NCBI RefSeq assembly: GCF_009707545.1
Contig: NZ_WLYK01000009.1
Span: 124,001 to 188,000, forward strand
DNA: 64,000 nucleotides
Reading direction: 5' to 3'
From: Nakamurella alba
Lineage (GTDB): Bacteria; Actinomycetota; Actinomycetes; Mycobacteriales; Nakamurellaceae
Under the pieces are notes generated by a model. That model was not told where the DNA came from and made no database searches. It saw nothing but the letters and a program-made list of their open reading frames with translations. A program made the translations under genes and the position numbers. Within the stretch, counting starts at the first letter, position 1; every line of letters starts with the position of its first letter. This document shows positions 53,454-61,843 of this stretch, piece by piece.

Positions 53454-54013
53454 CCGGCCCGCGGGTGCTGGTCACCGGGATGTCGGCCACCGGCAAGTCG
53501 ACGGTGATCGGGCTGCTCGCCGCCCGCGGGTTCGCCGCCGTGGACACCGATCTCGCCGAATGGTGCGTCGACGCGGTGTCGGCATCCGGTGCCGCGGAAC
53601 AGCTCTGGGACGAACCACGCATCGGCGAGCTGCTCGATTCCGCAAGCAAGGCGCCGCTGTTCGTCTCCGGTTGTCACTCCAACCAGGGTCGCTTCCGGCA
53701 CCGGTTCGACCACGTCGTGCTGCTGTCGACTCCGACACCGATCCTGCTGCAGCGCCTCTCGACCCGGACCACGAACGACTTCGGCAAGTCCGCCGCAGAA
53801 CGGGAGCGGATCCTCGGGCACATCGGCGACGTGGAGCCACTGCTGCGTGCCTCCGCGGACCTGGAGATCGACACCTCCCGGCACGGCCCGGACGACGTGG
53901 TGGAGATCCTGCTGGGGCTGGCCGGTCAGCCGGCGGCGACCGGCGGGCGGAGCGCCAACTCGCCCAGTTCCAGCAACCGCCGCTCGGACGGGGACGCCGG
54001 CGGCGCGGTGTAG
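53450..54013 (+). CDS. P-loop kinase/ATPase, shikimate- or adenylate-kinase-like
   Basis: A 187-residue nucleotide-binding protein with Walker A GMSATGKST (about 9-17), FAAVDTDLAEW where small kinases bind substrate, LFVSGCHSNQGRF and a C-terminal SRHGPDDVVEILL. It resembles the AAA_18/shikimate-kinase-like small kinases; the substrate is unknown. ATG 53450 overlaps the thioesterase stop by 4 nt, completing a three-gene operon. Its last 88 bp overlap the 3' end of the convergent XRE gene; the tail beyond about residue 160 is Ser/Gly-rich and may be non-conserved. Confidence 0.8.
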   Translation: MTGPRVLVTGMSATGKSTVIGLLAARGFAAVDTDLAEWCVDAVSASGAAEQLWDEPRIGELLDSASKAPLFVSGCHSNQGRFRHRFDHVVLLSTPTPILLQRLSTRTTNDFGKSAAERERILGHIGDVEPLLRASADLEIDTSRHGPDDVVEILLGLAGQPAATGGRSANSPSSSNRRSDGDAGGAV

Positions 54014-54795
54014 AGGATCACCGTCTGCCCGGGATCACCTGGCAGTGCCAGGGTCTCGTAGCGCAGCGACATCGGACCGACAGCCTCGTGGAAGAACTCC
54101 TTGATCCCGTGGGTGTGCTCGAACAGCCGGTAGTCGGCCCACATCGCCGCGAACTCCCAGGATGCCGTGGCCAGCTCCGCCACCAGCCCGGCGAGGTGGT
54201 CGTCCGGATCCCCGGCCGCGCCGGCCGAGATCGCCGCGGCCCGCAGCACCGCGACCATCTGCGGGGCGATCTCGGCCCAGTTGCGGTAGACCACCCGGGC
54301 CCGCGGGGACAGGAACATCCACCTTGCCATGTTCCGCTCGGCGACCGGCATGGCCTGGAAGTCGTCGAGCAGCAGCGCCCCGGCGCGGTTGATGCCGAGC
54401 ACCTCCAGGTGCGGCCCGTGGATCACCGCCGGCACCGGGTCCAGTGCGTTGATCATCGAGATCAGTTCCGGCCGAGCGCGTCTGGTGATGCTCCGGACCG
54501 TCCGGGTGTGGATACCGGAGGGGTTGAGCAGCGACCGGAGGTGCAGTCGCTCGAGACGCCCGAGCCGGAGCGCGGTCTCGACGGCGTCCAGCACCTGTTC
54601 CGACACCGTGCCGACCCGGCCCTGCTCGAGCTTGGTGTAGTAGTCGACGCTGACCCCGGCGAGGACCGCCACCTCCTCCCGGCGCAGCCCCGGCACCCGG
54701 CGGCGGCGGGACGGGTCGGCCAGGCCGACGTCCTCCGGCTCGATCGCGGCGCGCCGGGACATCAGGAACTCACCGACCGGGGATCCGCTGGTCAT
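53926..54795 (-). CDS. XRE-family regulator with MmyB-like ligand domain
   Basis: A 289-residue regulator: N-terminal helix-turn-helix (about 10-85, with RRRRVPGLRREEVAVLAGVSVDYYTKLEQGR read in parts) and a C-terminal MmyB/PAS-like domain (about 100-285, with ALDPVPAVIHGPHLEVLGINRAG and NMARWMFLSPRARVVYRNW in parts). This architecture is widespread in actinobacteria; the domain binds fatty-acid-like ligands in MmyB. It often controls an adjacent dehydrogenase, so the neighbouring ADH operon (convergent) or the VOC gene are candidate targets. Confidence 0.92.
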   Translation of the reverse strand: MTSGSPVGEFLMSRRAAIEPEDVGLADPSRRRRVPGLRREEVAVLAGVSVDYYTKLEQGRVGTVSEQVLDAVETALRLGRLERLHLRSLLNPSGIHTRTVRSITRRARPELISMINALDPVPAVIHGPHLEVLGINRAGALLLDDFQAMPVAERNMARWMFLSPRARVVYRNWAEIAPQMVAVLRAAAISAGAAGDPDDHLAGLVAELATASWEFAAMWADYRLFEHTHGIKEFFHEAVGPMSLRYETLALPGDPGQTVILYTAPPASPSERRLLELGELALRPPVAAG

Positions 54796-54844
54796 CGGCC
54801 CATCATGCCGCGCCTCGGGAGCGACACGCCAGGCCACGGCGGGA

Positions 54845-55357
54845 TCAGGGATGGACGTGCCCGGTCCGCTCGGACAGTTCGAACATGTTGCCCCAGGGGT
54901 CCCGGAAGAAGGCGAGCCGGGCGCTGATGTCGTCGATCTCGAACGGCGCGTTGACCACGTCGACCCCGCGTGCCCGCAGCACCGCCAGGGTGTCGTCGAC
55001 GCTGTCCACCGACAGGCACACGTGGTTGAACCCGGACGCGGCCAGGCTGGCGTCGACATCCCCGTAGACCTGCTGCGGGGCGGCACCCGGACCGGCCAGG
55101 ATCTCCAGGTGGAAGTCGTCCTGCGCGGGTGGCGAGACGTAGGCCAGGGTCAACTCCCCGTAGGGCCAGGTCTGCAGCACGCGCCAGTCCATGACGTCGA
55201 CCCAGAACGACCGTGCCGCAACGAAATTCGGGTAGCGGATCGCGGTGTGGTGCCCGCGCATGGAGGCGAAGGGGGAGGTCGGGTCGACCGGGGGCGATGC
55301 GGGAAGCGGCACGGCTGCAGTCCTCTCGAGCTGTGGTGGTGGCTGCTTCCACTTCAC
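54845..55357 (-). CDS. VOC superfamily (glyoxalase/bleomycin-resistance-like) protein
   Basis: A 170-residue protein with paired beta-alpha-beta modules: HHTAIRYPNFVAARSFW in the first half and FNHVCLSVDSVDDTLAVLRARGV then FFRDPWGNMFELSERTG in the second, carrying likely metal ligands (His, His, Glu). Reaction unknown; VOC proteins include isomerases, dioxygenases and resistance proteins. Start GTG 55357 (GAAGG upstream) is tentative; ATG at MRGHHTAIRYPN would also give a complete domain. Confidence 0.8.
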   Translation of the reverse strand: MKWKQPPPQLERTAAVPLPASPPVDPTSPFASMRGHHTAIRYPNFVAARSFWVDVMDWRVLQTWPYGELTLAYVSPPAQDDFHLEILAGPGAAPQQVYGDVDASLAASGFNHVCLSVDSVDDTLAVLRARGVDVVNAPFEIDDISARLAFFRDPWGNMFELSERTGHVHP

Positions 55358-55517
55358 CTGACGACCTTCGCCTTCGACAGGTCCTGTCCGGTCCCCGTTG
55401 TCCTGGTACCCCGGGTACCTGGATACCGCCGGGGGTGTGACGGCGGGGTTTCCGGGTACGAGGGATCGTGAGCGACCCGCACTGACCAGCAGGAACAGAC
55501 GAGGAGCTGAGGACAGG

Positions 55518-56108
55518 ATGTCACTGACCGAACACCGGGAGTCGCAGCACCAGGACGCCGGGAAGGATCCGACCCCGAAGCTCGCACCGTTCTCCATGTG
55601 GCACGACCGGTGGCTCGACCCGAGGTGGCAGGGCGGCGGCTTCCTGGTCTTCGGAGCAGCGGTCCTGATCACGGCGGCCGTGTGGTCGGACCTGCGGGAC
55701 CAGCCGATGGTCTGGGTCGCCGGCGTGCTGTCGTCGGTGGTCGGCGGCGTGCTGATCGGGCTGCGCCGGCGCATCCTGCTGCACCGGGCCCGGCGCTACG
55801 AGGACAGCCGCGAGCCGGGGTGGCAGAACCGGGAGGGGATCGAGCAGGAGACCCCGGTGACCGGGCTGCGGACCCTGCCGGTCGTGCAGGGGCTGAAGTC
55901 ACGGAACAGTCGGAAGCGGGCCGGCTGGATCCTGCTGGTGTGCGCGGCCCTGGTGACGCTCACCGCGCGGATCCTCGGCTCGCTCGACGTGCTGGTGATC
56001 CCTTTCTGGATCTTCCTGGTCGTCTCGTTCGCTCTGCTGGGCGGCTCGATCTACTGCCTCACGACCGCGAAGGAGCACCGGAACCAGGCGGCATCAGCAG
56101 GTCAGTGA
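55518..56108 (+). CDS. Multi-pass membrane protein, unrecognised (196 residues)
   Basis: No family recognised with confidence. ATG 55518 follows AGGACAGG. The protein has a charged N-terminus, two membrane segments (about 43-62 and 68-86), a cytoplasmic loop rich in Arg and Glu (RRRILLHRARRYEDSR), and two more segments (about 134-153 and 158-178). It is divergent from the VOC gene; a GGTACC-CCG-GGTACC near-palindrome (55405-55419) lies between them. Its last bases overlap the next gene on the opposite strand by 15 bp. Confidence 0.7.
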   Translation: MSLTEHRESQHQDAGKDPTPKLAPFSMWHDRWLDPRWQGGGFLVFGAAVLITAAVWSDLRDQPMVWVAGVLSSVVGGVLIGLRRRILLHRARRYEDSREPGWQNREGIEQETPVTGLRTLPVVQGLKSRNSRKRAGWILLVCAALVTLTARILGSLDVLVIPFWIFLVVSFALLGGSIYCLTTAKEHRNQAASAGQ

Positions 56109-56912
56109 GATCTGGAAGTAGGCGTCGGCCGGGGCATCGGGCGCCCACATCGATCCCTGGGCGGGCAGTGCGGTGCCGACGTGCACCCGGTTGCCCTCCG
56201 CGTACGCCGACGCGGTGAACCGCGAGAACGACGATGCCGCAACGGCACAGCCGGTCAGATCACGGTCGAAGGTGATAGTCCAGGCACCGGTGCCGTTGTG
56301 CTGCAACGCAGTCATCCGGGACGACGCCACGACCCGGCCGTTCGACAGCGCCACCAGGTAGGGCGCCGGCGCGAAGTACCCGGTCACGTCGACGACGAGG
56401 TGCGTGGGCCGGCCGGCCGAGAGCACCGACAGCCCGGCCGGTGTCACCGGCACCACGACCCCGATGCTCTGGTTCAGTGCGGCACCGAAGTTCATCGTGG
56501 TGGCCGCGGGCGGCGCGCTCCCCCGCCCCCACGCCTTCAGGAATCCCGTGCCCTCCGCCGAGACCGCGGTGAAGGTCGCCGTGATCGACGTCGCGGTCGC
56601 CGGGATGCCGCAACCGCCGGACCGGCCGCCCTGTGCCGGAAACCCGTCGACCCCGGACACCCGGAAGTTCCGGACGGTGCCGGCGACCAGCGACGTGCCG
56701 GACCGGGTGTCGGCCATCCGGCACGTCGGCACCTGCTGGTACGTCGCGGCGCTGCCGGTCAGCCCCGCTGCGGTGACGTCCGGCGGGTTCGGTTCGAGCG
56801 CTGCTGCCGGTGTCACGCCCCGGCCCGACCAGGGTGACGCGAGCAGGAGCACGACCACGGCGAGCGCGAGCAGGACCGGAGGGACGGATCGGAGCACGAC
56901 GGAACGGGACAC
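56094..56912 (-). CDS. Secreted beta-rich surface protein
   Basis: A 272-residue exported protein. Signal peptide at about 1-38 (VLLALAVVVLLLASPW, cleavage near AAALEP). The domain reads CRMADTRSG, DGFPAQGGRSGGCGIPATATSITATFTAVSAEGTGFLKAW (in parts), LNQSIGVVVPVTPAG and THLVVDVTGYF. That pattern (DTR.., GIPATA..., N-x-T/TF-A.., G-F/YL.., LVVDVTGYF) recurs in cell-wall hydrolases and surface proteins of actinobacteria, often in tandem. Here it is a single unit with a unique C-terminus of about 80 residues. Function unknown; probably cell surface. Confidence 0.78.
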   Translation of the reverse strand: MSRSVVLRSVPPVLLALAVVVLLLASPWSGRGVTPAAALEPNPPDVTAAGLTGSAATYQQVPTCRMADTRSGTSLVAGTVRNFRVSGVDGFPAQGGRSGGCGIPATATSITATFTAVSAEGTGFLKAWGRGSAPPAATTMNFGAALNQSIGVVVPVTPAGLSVLSAGRPTHLVVDVTGYFAPAPYLVALSNGRVVASSRMTALQHNGTGAWTITFDRDLTGCAVAASSFSRFTASAYAEGNRVHVGTALPAQGSMWAPDAPADAYFQISLTC

Positions 56913-57124
56913 CCGGGACCTCGTTTCTGACGGAGCGGGATCACACCATCAGGACACGAAGGACGAGCGCCGGCCGAAATACCTTTTCACCCGGTCCCCG
57001 GAGGTGGGGACTCCGAGCCACGGTCCGTTGCCGAGGTGGGACAGCAGATCCGTTGCCGTCAGCCCCGTGGAACGTGGCCCACCGCAACGGATCCGGGCCA
57101 CCGGCCCCGCAATACCGGGAGCCG

Positions 57125-57526
57125 TCAGATCTTGCGGCGGGCCAGCACGCTGCGGTGCACCCAGCGCTCGGCGACGAAGGAGACGCCGGGGATCACGCCG
57201 GCCAGGATCACCTTGAGGATGCCGAGCAGCGACCAGCGGTCCTTGTAGGCGAGGTCGAAGGCCAGCAGCACGTAGACCACGTACAGCACACCGTGGATCG
57301 GGCCCCACACGGCGACCGTCCAGTCGAACCGGCCGGTGGCGCCGCCGAAGCCGTACTTCAGGATCATCAGCAGCACCAGCAGGATGAGCCCCCAGCCGAC
57401 CACGAAGGCGGACACCCGGTACCGGGACAGCGCCGCCCTGATCTTCGGCGGCACGACCGGCGCGGGGGCCGCGCTGTCAGCGGGAGCCGTGCTGTCGGGA
57501 GTCGTCGGGCGGGGTTCAGCGGGCAC
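57125..57526 (-). CDS. DUF3817 membrane protein
   Basis: A 133-residue protein. After a Pro/Ala-rich start it has RYRVSAFVVGWGLILLVLLMILKYGFGG, WGPIHGVLYVVYVLLAFDLAYKDRW and ILAGVIPGVSFVAERWV (read in parts), giving three membrane segments. This is the DUF3817 family (often called integral membrane proteins), function unknown. GTG 57526 overlaps the preceding minus-strand gene by 11 nt. Confidence 0.85.
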   Translation of the reverse strand: MPAEPRPTTPDSTAPADSAAPAPVVPPKIRAALSRYRVSAFVVGWGLILLVLLMILKYGFGGATGRFDWTVAVWGPIHGVLYVVYVLLAFDLAYKDRWSLLGILKVILAGVIPGVSFVAERWVHRSVLARRKI

Positions 57527-58001
57527 GTCGGTCTCTCTCGGCCAGTTCTGCCAGCGCACGGTTGTACGCCGCGAGTTCGGGGTCGTCCTCGTCGTTGTCC
57601 ACGGTCGCCACCGCCACCGTCTCCATGTCGGCCGGCCGGAACCGGCCGACACCGGGCTCCCGCTCGTCGGCGGGCTCGGCCACCTCAGGCACGTCACCGG
57701 CCGGAACGGCAGGGTCCGCGGCGGCCGGCTCCGGGCCGGGCTCCAGCGCCTCGTGTTCGCGCGGCGCGTCCCGCTCGTCCTCGTCCTTGACGACCTCGAG
57801 CCGGAGGAACCGGAACCACATGTAGAGGAAGGCGCCCGCGAAACACGGCCAGAGCAGGGCGTACCCCAGGTTCTGAGCGGTGCCGGTCGATTCGTGGCTG
57901 CGGTCCCACTGCCACCACCCCAGGCGCAGGCACACCAGCGCCGCCAGCACGACGAGCAGGTGGCCGGCGATCCATCCGGGGCGCAGGAACCGGCGATACA
58001 C
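57516..58001 (-). CDS. Two-TM membrane protein with acidic linker, SURF1-like N-terminus
   Basis: A 161-residue protein. FLRPGWIAGHLLVVLAALVCLRLGWWQWDR resembles the first helix of SURF1-type proteins, followed by a second helix (LGYALLWPCFAGAFLYMWFRF) and an acidic, Pro/Glu-rich tail ending LAAYNRALAELAERDRR. A conserved actinobacterial membrane protein that precedes DUF3817; the exact function is unknown. GTG 58001 is tentative. Confidence 0.75.
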   Translation of the reverse strand: MYRRFLRPGWIAGHLLVVLAALVCLRLGWWQWDRSHESTGTAQNLGYALLWPCFAGAFLYMWFRFLRLEVVKDEDERDAPREHEALEPGPEPAAADPAVPAGDVPEVAEPADEREPGVGRFRPADMETVAVATVDNDEDDPELAAYNRALAELAERDRRAR

Positions 58002-58077
58002 ACCACGACGGTAACACCGCAGGCCGGACACCCCGGGCCGCCGACGTCCCGACCAGGCGTGACGGACGTGACTCCGC

Positions 58078-58704
58078 TCAGGCCGAGCGGGCCCAGCCGG
58101 CCAGCAGCGCGGCGGTCGCCGGTCCGAGGGTGCCCGTGGACGCACGCAGCTCGTCGAGGTCGCCGGGCAGGTCGACATCCCGCCTCAGCGAGGACCGGGC
58201 CCCGACCGGCAACGGGATGGCGCCGGCCTCCTGGTGCCGCCGGAAACTCGCCCCGCCGTAGTGCGGGTCCACCCGGTCGGCCCGGTCCGCCATCAGCAGG
58301 GTGGTGCCGATGGTGTCCCGATCGGGCACCACGGCGAACCCGCGACCGGTCCCGAGGTCCAGCGCCGCGGCCAGGTCGGCGGGATCCAGCCCGGGCAGAT
58401 CGGCCGGCAGCACCGCGGCGGGCAGTGCCGGGTCCAGCTGATCGAGCCCGTCCCTGATCGCCGGGTTGAGCCCGACCGCCTCGGTGCGCCGCACCGTCAC
58501 CCCCGCCAGGCCGGCGACCGGGTCCAGGTCGCGTACGTCCTCCGCCACCACCAGCACCGCGCAGACCCGGGCGATCGCCGACACCGTGTCCTGTGCGAAC
58601 GCGGCCGCCAGCGCAGCACGCCGGTCGTCCGGCAGCTGCAACCGGCTCTTACCACGCCCGGTGTGCTTGACCGGGACGACGACCGTCAACGAGGGGAACC
58701 GCAC
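58078..58704 (-). CDS. cofC: 2-phospholactate / phosphoenolpyruvate guanylyltransferase (F420 biosynthesis)
   Basis: A 208-residue nucleotidyltransferase of the CofC/FbiD family, which activates PEP (or 2-phospholactate) with GTP for coenzyme F420 synthesis. VVVPVKHTGRGKSRL at the N-terminus (nucleotide-binding), VLPADLPGLDPADL (metal aspartates) and VPDRDTIGTTLL with HYGGASFRRHQEAG are characteristic. No other F420 genes lie in the window. It converges with nothing nearby and is 24 bp downstream of ppk2 on the same strand. Confidence 0.93.
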   Translation of the reverse strand: MRFPSLTVVVPVKHTGRGKSRLQLPDDRRAALAAAFAQDTVSAIARVCAVLVVAEDVRDLDPVAGLAGVTVRRTEAVGLNPAIRDGLDQLDPALPAAVLPADLPGLDPADLAAALDLGTGRGFAVVPDRDTIGTTLLMADRADRVDPHYGGASFRRHQEAGAIPLPVGARSSLRRDVDLPGDLDELRASTGTLGPATAALLAGWARSA

Positions 58705-58728
58705 GCCCCCATTGTCAGGCAGGGGGGA

Positions 58729-59796
58729 TCAGAGCTGCTCCAGCCGGGCCCGTTCCGCCTCGACGTCGAAGTCCGCCGGCGGGAACTGCGGATCGATCCG
58801 CTCCAGGGTCTCGACCAGCAGCTGCGCGACAGCCCAGTTGCGGTACCACTTCTCGTCGGACGGGATGACGTGCCACGGCGCCACCAGGGTGTTGCACCGG
58901 CGCAGCACGTCGGCGTAGGCCGCCTGGTAGGCGTCCCAGTAGGCACGTTCGTCGACGTCGCCCGGGTTGTACTTCCAGTACTTCTCCGGGTCGTCCAGCC
59001 GGGCCAGCAGCCGCTCCTTCTGCGTCTCCGGCGAGATGTGCAGGAAGCACTTCAGCACCGTCACGCCCTGCCGGTACAGCCGCCGCTCGAAGGCATTGAT
59101 CTGGGCGAACCGCTTGCCCCACACCGCGGGCGGCACGAGCTCGTGCACGCGCACCACCAGCACGTCCTCGTACTGCGAGCGGTTGAACACACCGATGACA
59201 CCCGGCTCCGGGACCTGCTTCTCGATCCGCCAGAGGAAATCGTGCGCCAGTTCCTCCGCGGTCGGCTTCTTGAACGACGCCAGGTGCAGGCCGAGCGGGT
59301 TGACCGCGTCCAGCACGTGCCTGGTGACGCCGTCCTTCCCGGAGGTGTCCATGCCCTGCAGGATCACCAGCACCCGGCGCCGGTCGCCCGCCTGCCCCTG
59401 TGCGTAGAGCCGCTCCTGCAGCTGCGCCAGCCTCTCGCTGATGTCCTCCATCGCCTTCTCGGCCTGCTTCTCCGACTCCGGCCCGATGTCGGCGCCGACG
59501 GTGCTCCACGACGAGAACGGCGGCACCAGCCGCGGCACCCGGAAGGCCTCGGTCGCGCTCGACGGTCCTGCTCCGGTCCGCCGCTCCTGCAGATGGCCCG
59601 GGGCCGGCTTCGGTGCCGGCAGCCGACCGGGCCCGGTCGCGGGGAACGGCGGAGCCACTGCCACAGCCTTGTTGGCAGAGTCCTTCTTGGCAGAGTCCTT
59701 CTTGGCGGACTTCCTACCGGACTTCTTCGCCGACTCCTTGCGAGACTTCTTCGCCGCTTTCCCGGAGGGCCGTTCGCCGGCCTTGCTGGAACCCAT
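58729..59796 (-). CDS. ppk2: Polyphosphate kinase 2 (class I PPK2) with Lys-rich N-terminal tail
   Basis: A 355-residue enzyme that transfers phosphate between polyphosphate and nucleotides. The catalytic domain (about 120-355) has Walker A QGMDTSGKDG, GVFNRSQYEDVLVVRVH (lid and Walker B region), LPPAVWGKRF-type sequence and EKYWKYNPGDVDER. The first about 50 residues are Lys/Ser/Ala repeats (KKSRKESAKKSGRKSAKKDS) of histone-H1-like character, encoded by tandem DNA repeats. ATG 59796 is preferred; GTG 59820 would add 8 residues. Polyphosphate or nucleic-acid binding by the tail is inference. Confidence 0.92.
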   Translation of the reverse strand: MGSSKAGERPSGKAAKKSRKESAKKSGRKSAKKDSAKKDSANKAVAVAPPFPATGPGRLPAPKPAPGHLQERRTGAGPSSATEAFRVPRLVPPFSSWSTVGADIGPESEKQAEKAMEDISERLAQLQERLYAQGQAGDRRRVLVILQGMDTSGKDGVTRHVLDAVNPLGLHLASFKKPTAEELAHDFLWRIEKQVPEPGVIGVFNRSQYEDVLVVRVHELVPPAVWGKRFAQINAFERRLYRQGVTVLKCFLHISPETQKERLLARLDDPEKYWKYNPGDVDERAYWDAYQAAYADVLRRCNTLVAPWHVIPSDEKWYRNWAVAQLLVETLERIDPQFPPADFDVEAERARLEQL

Positions 59797-59844
59797 CGCC
59801 CACCCTGGCACGCCACCCACCCCGAGGTCACGCGCACCGCCGGT

Positions 59845-60036
59845 TCAGAGCCGGTCGAGCGGCCCGCCGATGCCCGCGCTGGGCAGGTACACCTTGCGGT
59901 CCCGGACCTTGGTGCAGTCGGCGCAGGCCGAGTAGCCCTGCTTCTCCAGACCACCGGACTCGGGATTCGGATCCGGGAGGTCGAGCATCCGGTGCAGCCC
60001 CAGCCGGCAGCGCCACCGACCCGCACGCTCCCGCAT
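59845..60036 (-). CDS. Small Cys/His-rich protein, probable zinc ribbon (63 residues)
   Basis: A 63-residue protein from ATG 60036 with a strong GAAGGAG ribosome site 4 nt upstream. Cys10 and His15 (RWRCRLGLHRM) and the later CADC pair suggest one zinc site. Similar small CxxC proteins of actinobacteria are uncharacterised. The frame is open upstream for many codons, but the ribosome site and the shift from Arg/Gly noise to the conserved-looking part support this start. Confidence 0.65.
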   Translation of the reverse strand: MRERAGRWRCRLGLHRMLDLPDPNPESGGLEKQGYSACADCTKVRDRKVYLPSAGIGGPLDRL

Positions 60037-60598
60037 CGCGCTCCTTCCAGGATCGCCGGACAGGCACCTCAGCCACATACACCAGGGAAACCGGACCCGG
60101 ACACACCGGTCAGCGGAGCCTGAAAGCCCCACGGTACGCCGTCGGCCCAGCCCCGGGCAGGTCCGATCGGGCCGGATCACCGTCGTGACCTGGTCGGATG
60201 CGCCGAACGGATGCTCCGATCGGACCGATGGAACACCAATGCCGACCACGTTGGGACCGTGACGGGTGTCACTACCGACACGCCGATCCTGATCTTGGGT
60301 GACTCTCACCCGTCGGAGGGCCGAATCCTCCCTCAGGGGCGTAATGCCCCCTCCGGCGCAGGCCGTCGATGACGGAGCGTCAACTTTCCCGGTGCCGGAC
60401 CGTCGGCGACCGACCTCCGCCGGCCGGCCCCCGGAACCACTCGAGCCCGCCACCCGATCGCGCAACGGATCGCCGCCACGATCGTGGATCGCACAACCAA
60501 CCGTCCCAGGAACGCACGTCCGCCGTCCTGACAGCGGTCGGCCGCGTCCCTACCCTCGAGCCCACCACCCGTTAGGCACGACACCCACAGGAGCAGAT
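60037..60598. other. Intergenic region between small zinc-type protein and rocD
   Basis: About 560 bp separating divergent genes. No gene seen; the frame that continues rocD upstream to 60299 is Pro/Arg-rich noise. Short elements include GTGTC/GACAC around 60267-60282 and a separated GACGGGTG/CACCCGTC pair around 60262-60312. It must hold the promoters of both genes, which I cannot place. Confidence 0.6.
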
Positions 60599-61843
60599 GT
60601 GACCGCGCAGCCCGCGACCGACCAGGTGGACACCCGGGACCCCGGCTACTTCCTGGGCCTGGACGACACCTGGTGCGCGCACAACTACCACCCACTGCCG
60701 GTGGTCGTGGCCTCGGCGGAGGGCGCGTGGGTCACCGACGTCGCCGGCCACCGCTACCTGGACATGCTGGCCGGCTACTCGGCCCTCAACTTCGGCCACC
60801 GGCACCCGGACCTGATTGCCGCGACGATCGAGCAGCTGGGCCGGGTCACCCTGACCTCGCGCGCCTTCCACCACGACCAGCTCGGGCTGTTCTGCCAAGA
60901 GCTGGCCGAGCTCACCGGTACCGACATGGTGCTGCCGATGAACTCCGGCGCCGAGGCCGTCGAGTCCGCGATCAAGGTGGCGCGGAAGTGGGCGTACCGG
61001 GTCAAGGGCGTGCCGGAGAACCGGGCGCAGATCATCACCGCCGGCGGCAACTTCCACGGCCGCACCATCTCCATCGTCTCGTTCTCCGACGACCCGGTGG
61101 CCACCGCCGACTACGGCCCCTTCACCCCCGGGTTCGTGGCCGTGAAGTACGGCGATGCGGAGGCCCTGCAGTCCGCCATCAGCGCGGACACCGCCGCCGT
61201 GCTGCTGGAACCGATCCAGGGCGAGGCCGGTGTGCTGGTACCGCCGCCCGGCTACCTGGCCGAGGTCCGCCGGCTCTGCGACGAGCACGACGTGCTGCTG
61301 ATCGCCGACGAGATCCAGTCCGGGCTGGGCCGGACCGGGGAGCTGCTGGCGCTGGACCACGATGGCGTGCGGGCCGACCTCTACACGCTCGGCAAGGCCC
61401 TCGGCGGCGGGATCCTGCCGGTGTCGGCGGTGGTCGGTCGGCGGGATGTGCTCGGTGTGCTGACCCCGGGCAGCCACGGGTCGACCTTCGGCGGCAACCC
61501 GCTGTCCTGCGCGGTGGGCCGGGCGGTCGTCGCCCTGCTGCGCACCGGCGAGATGCAGCAGCGGGCCCGGGAGCTGGGCGCGCACCTGCACGCCCGGCTC
61601 GGCGAACTGGTCGGCCACGGGGTGGCCGAGGTACGCGGCCGCGGGCTGTGGGCCGGGGTGGAGCTGTCCCCGGAGATCGGGCTCGGCCGGCCGGTCAGCG
61701 AGGAGCTGGCGCGGCGTGGGGTGCTGGTCAAGGAGACCCACGACACCACCCTGCGGTTCGCCCCGCCCCTGGTCATCACCCGTGACGAGGTGGACACGGC
61801 GGTCGACACCCTCGCCGCCGTGCTGCAGGAGATCCGCGGCTGA
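60599..61843 (+). CDS. rocD: Ornithine-oxo-acid transaminase
   Basis: A 414-residue class III aminotransferase that converts ornithine and 2-oxoglutarate to glutamate semialdehyde and glutamate. NYHPLPVVV at the N-terminus is typical of ornithine aminotransferase. MNSGAEAVESAIKVARKW, the PLP aspartate in LLIADEIQSGLGRTG, Lys266 in TLGKALGGG and HGSTFGGNPLSCAVG complete the active site. GTG 60599 has GGAG at 5 nt. It ends directly against the convergent zapE stop. Confidence 0.94.
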   Translation: MTAQPATDQVDTRDPGYFLGLDDTWCAHNYHPLPVVVASAEGAWVTDVAGHRYLDMLAGYSALNFGHRHPDLIAATIEQLGRVTLTSRAFHHDQLGLFCQELAELTGTDMVLPMNSGAEAVESAIKVARKWAYRVKGVPENRAQIITAGGNFHGRTISIVSFSDDPVATADYGPFTPGFVAVKYGDAEALQSAISADTAAVLLEPIQGEAGVLVPPPGYLAEVRRLCDEHDVLLIADEIQSGLGRTGELLALDHDGVRADLYTLGKALGGGILPVSAVVGRRDVLGVLTPGSHGSTFGGNPLSCAVGRAVVALLRTGEMQQRARELGAHLHARLGELVGHGVAEVRGRGLWAGVELSPEIGLGRPVSEELARRGVLVKETHDTTLRFAPPLVITRDEVDTAVDTLAAVLQEIRG

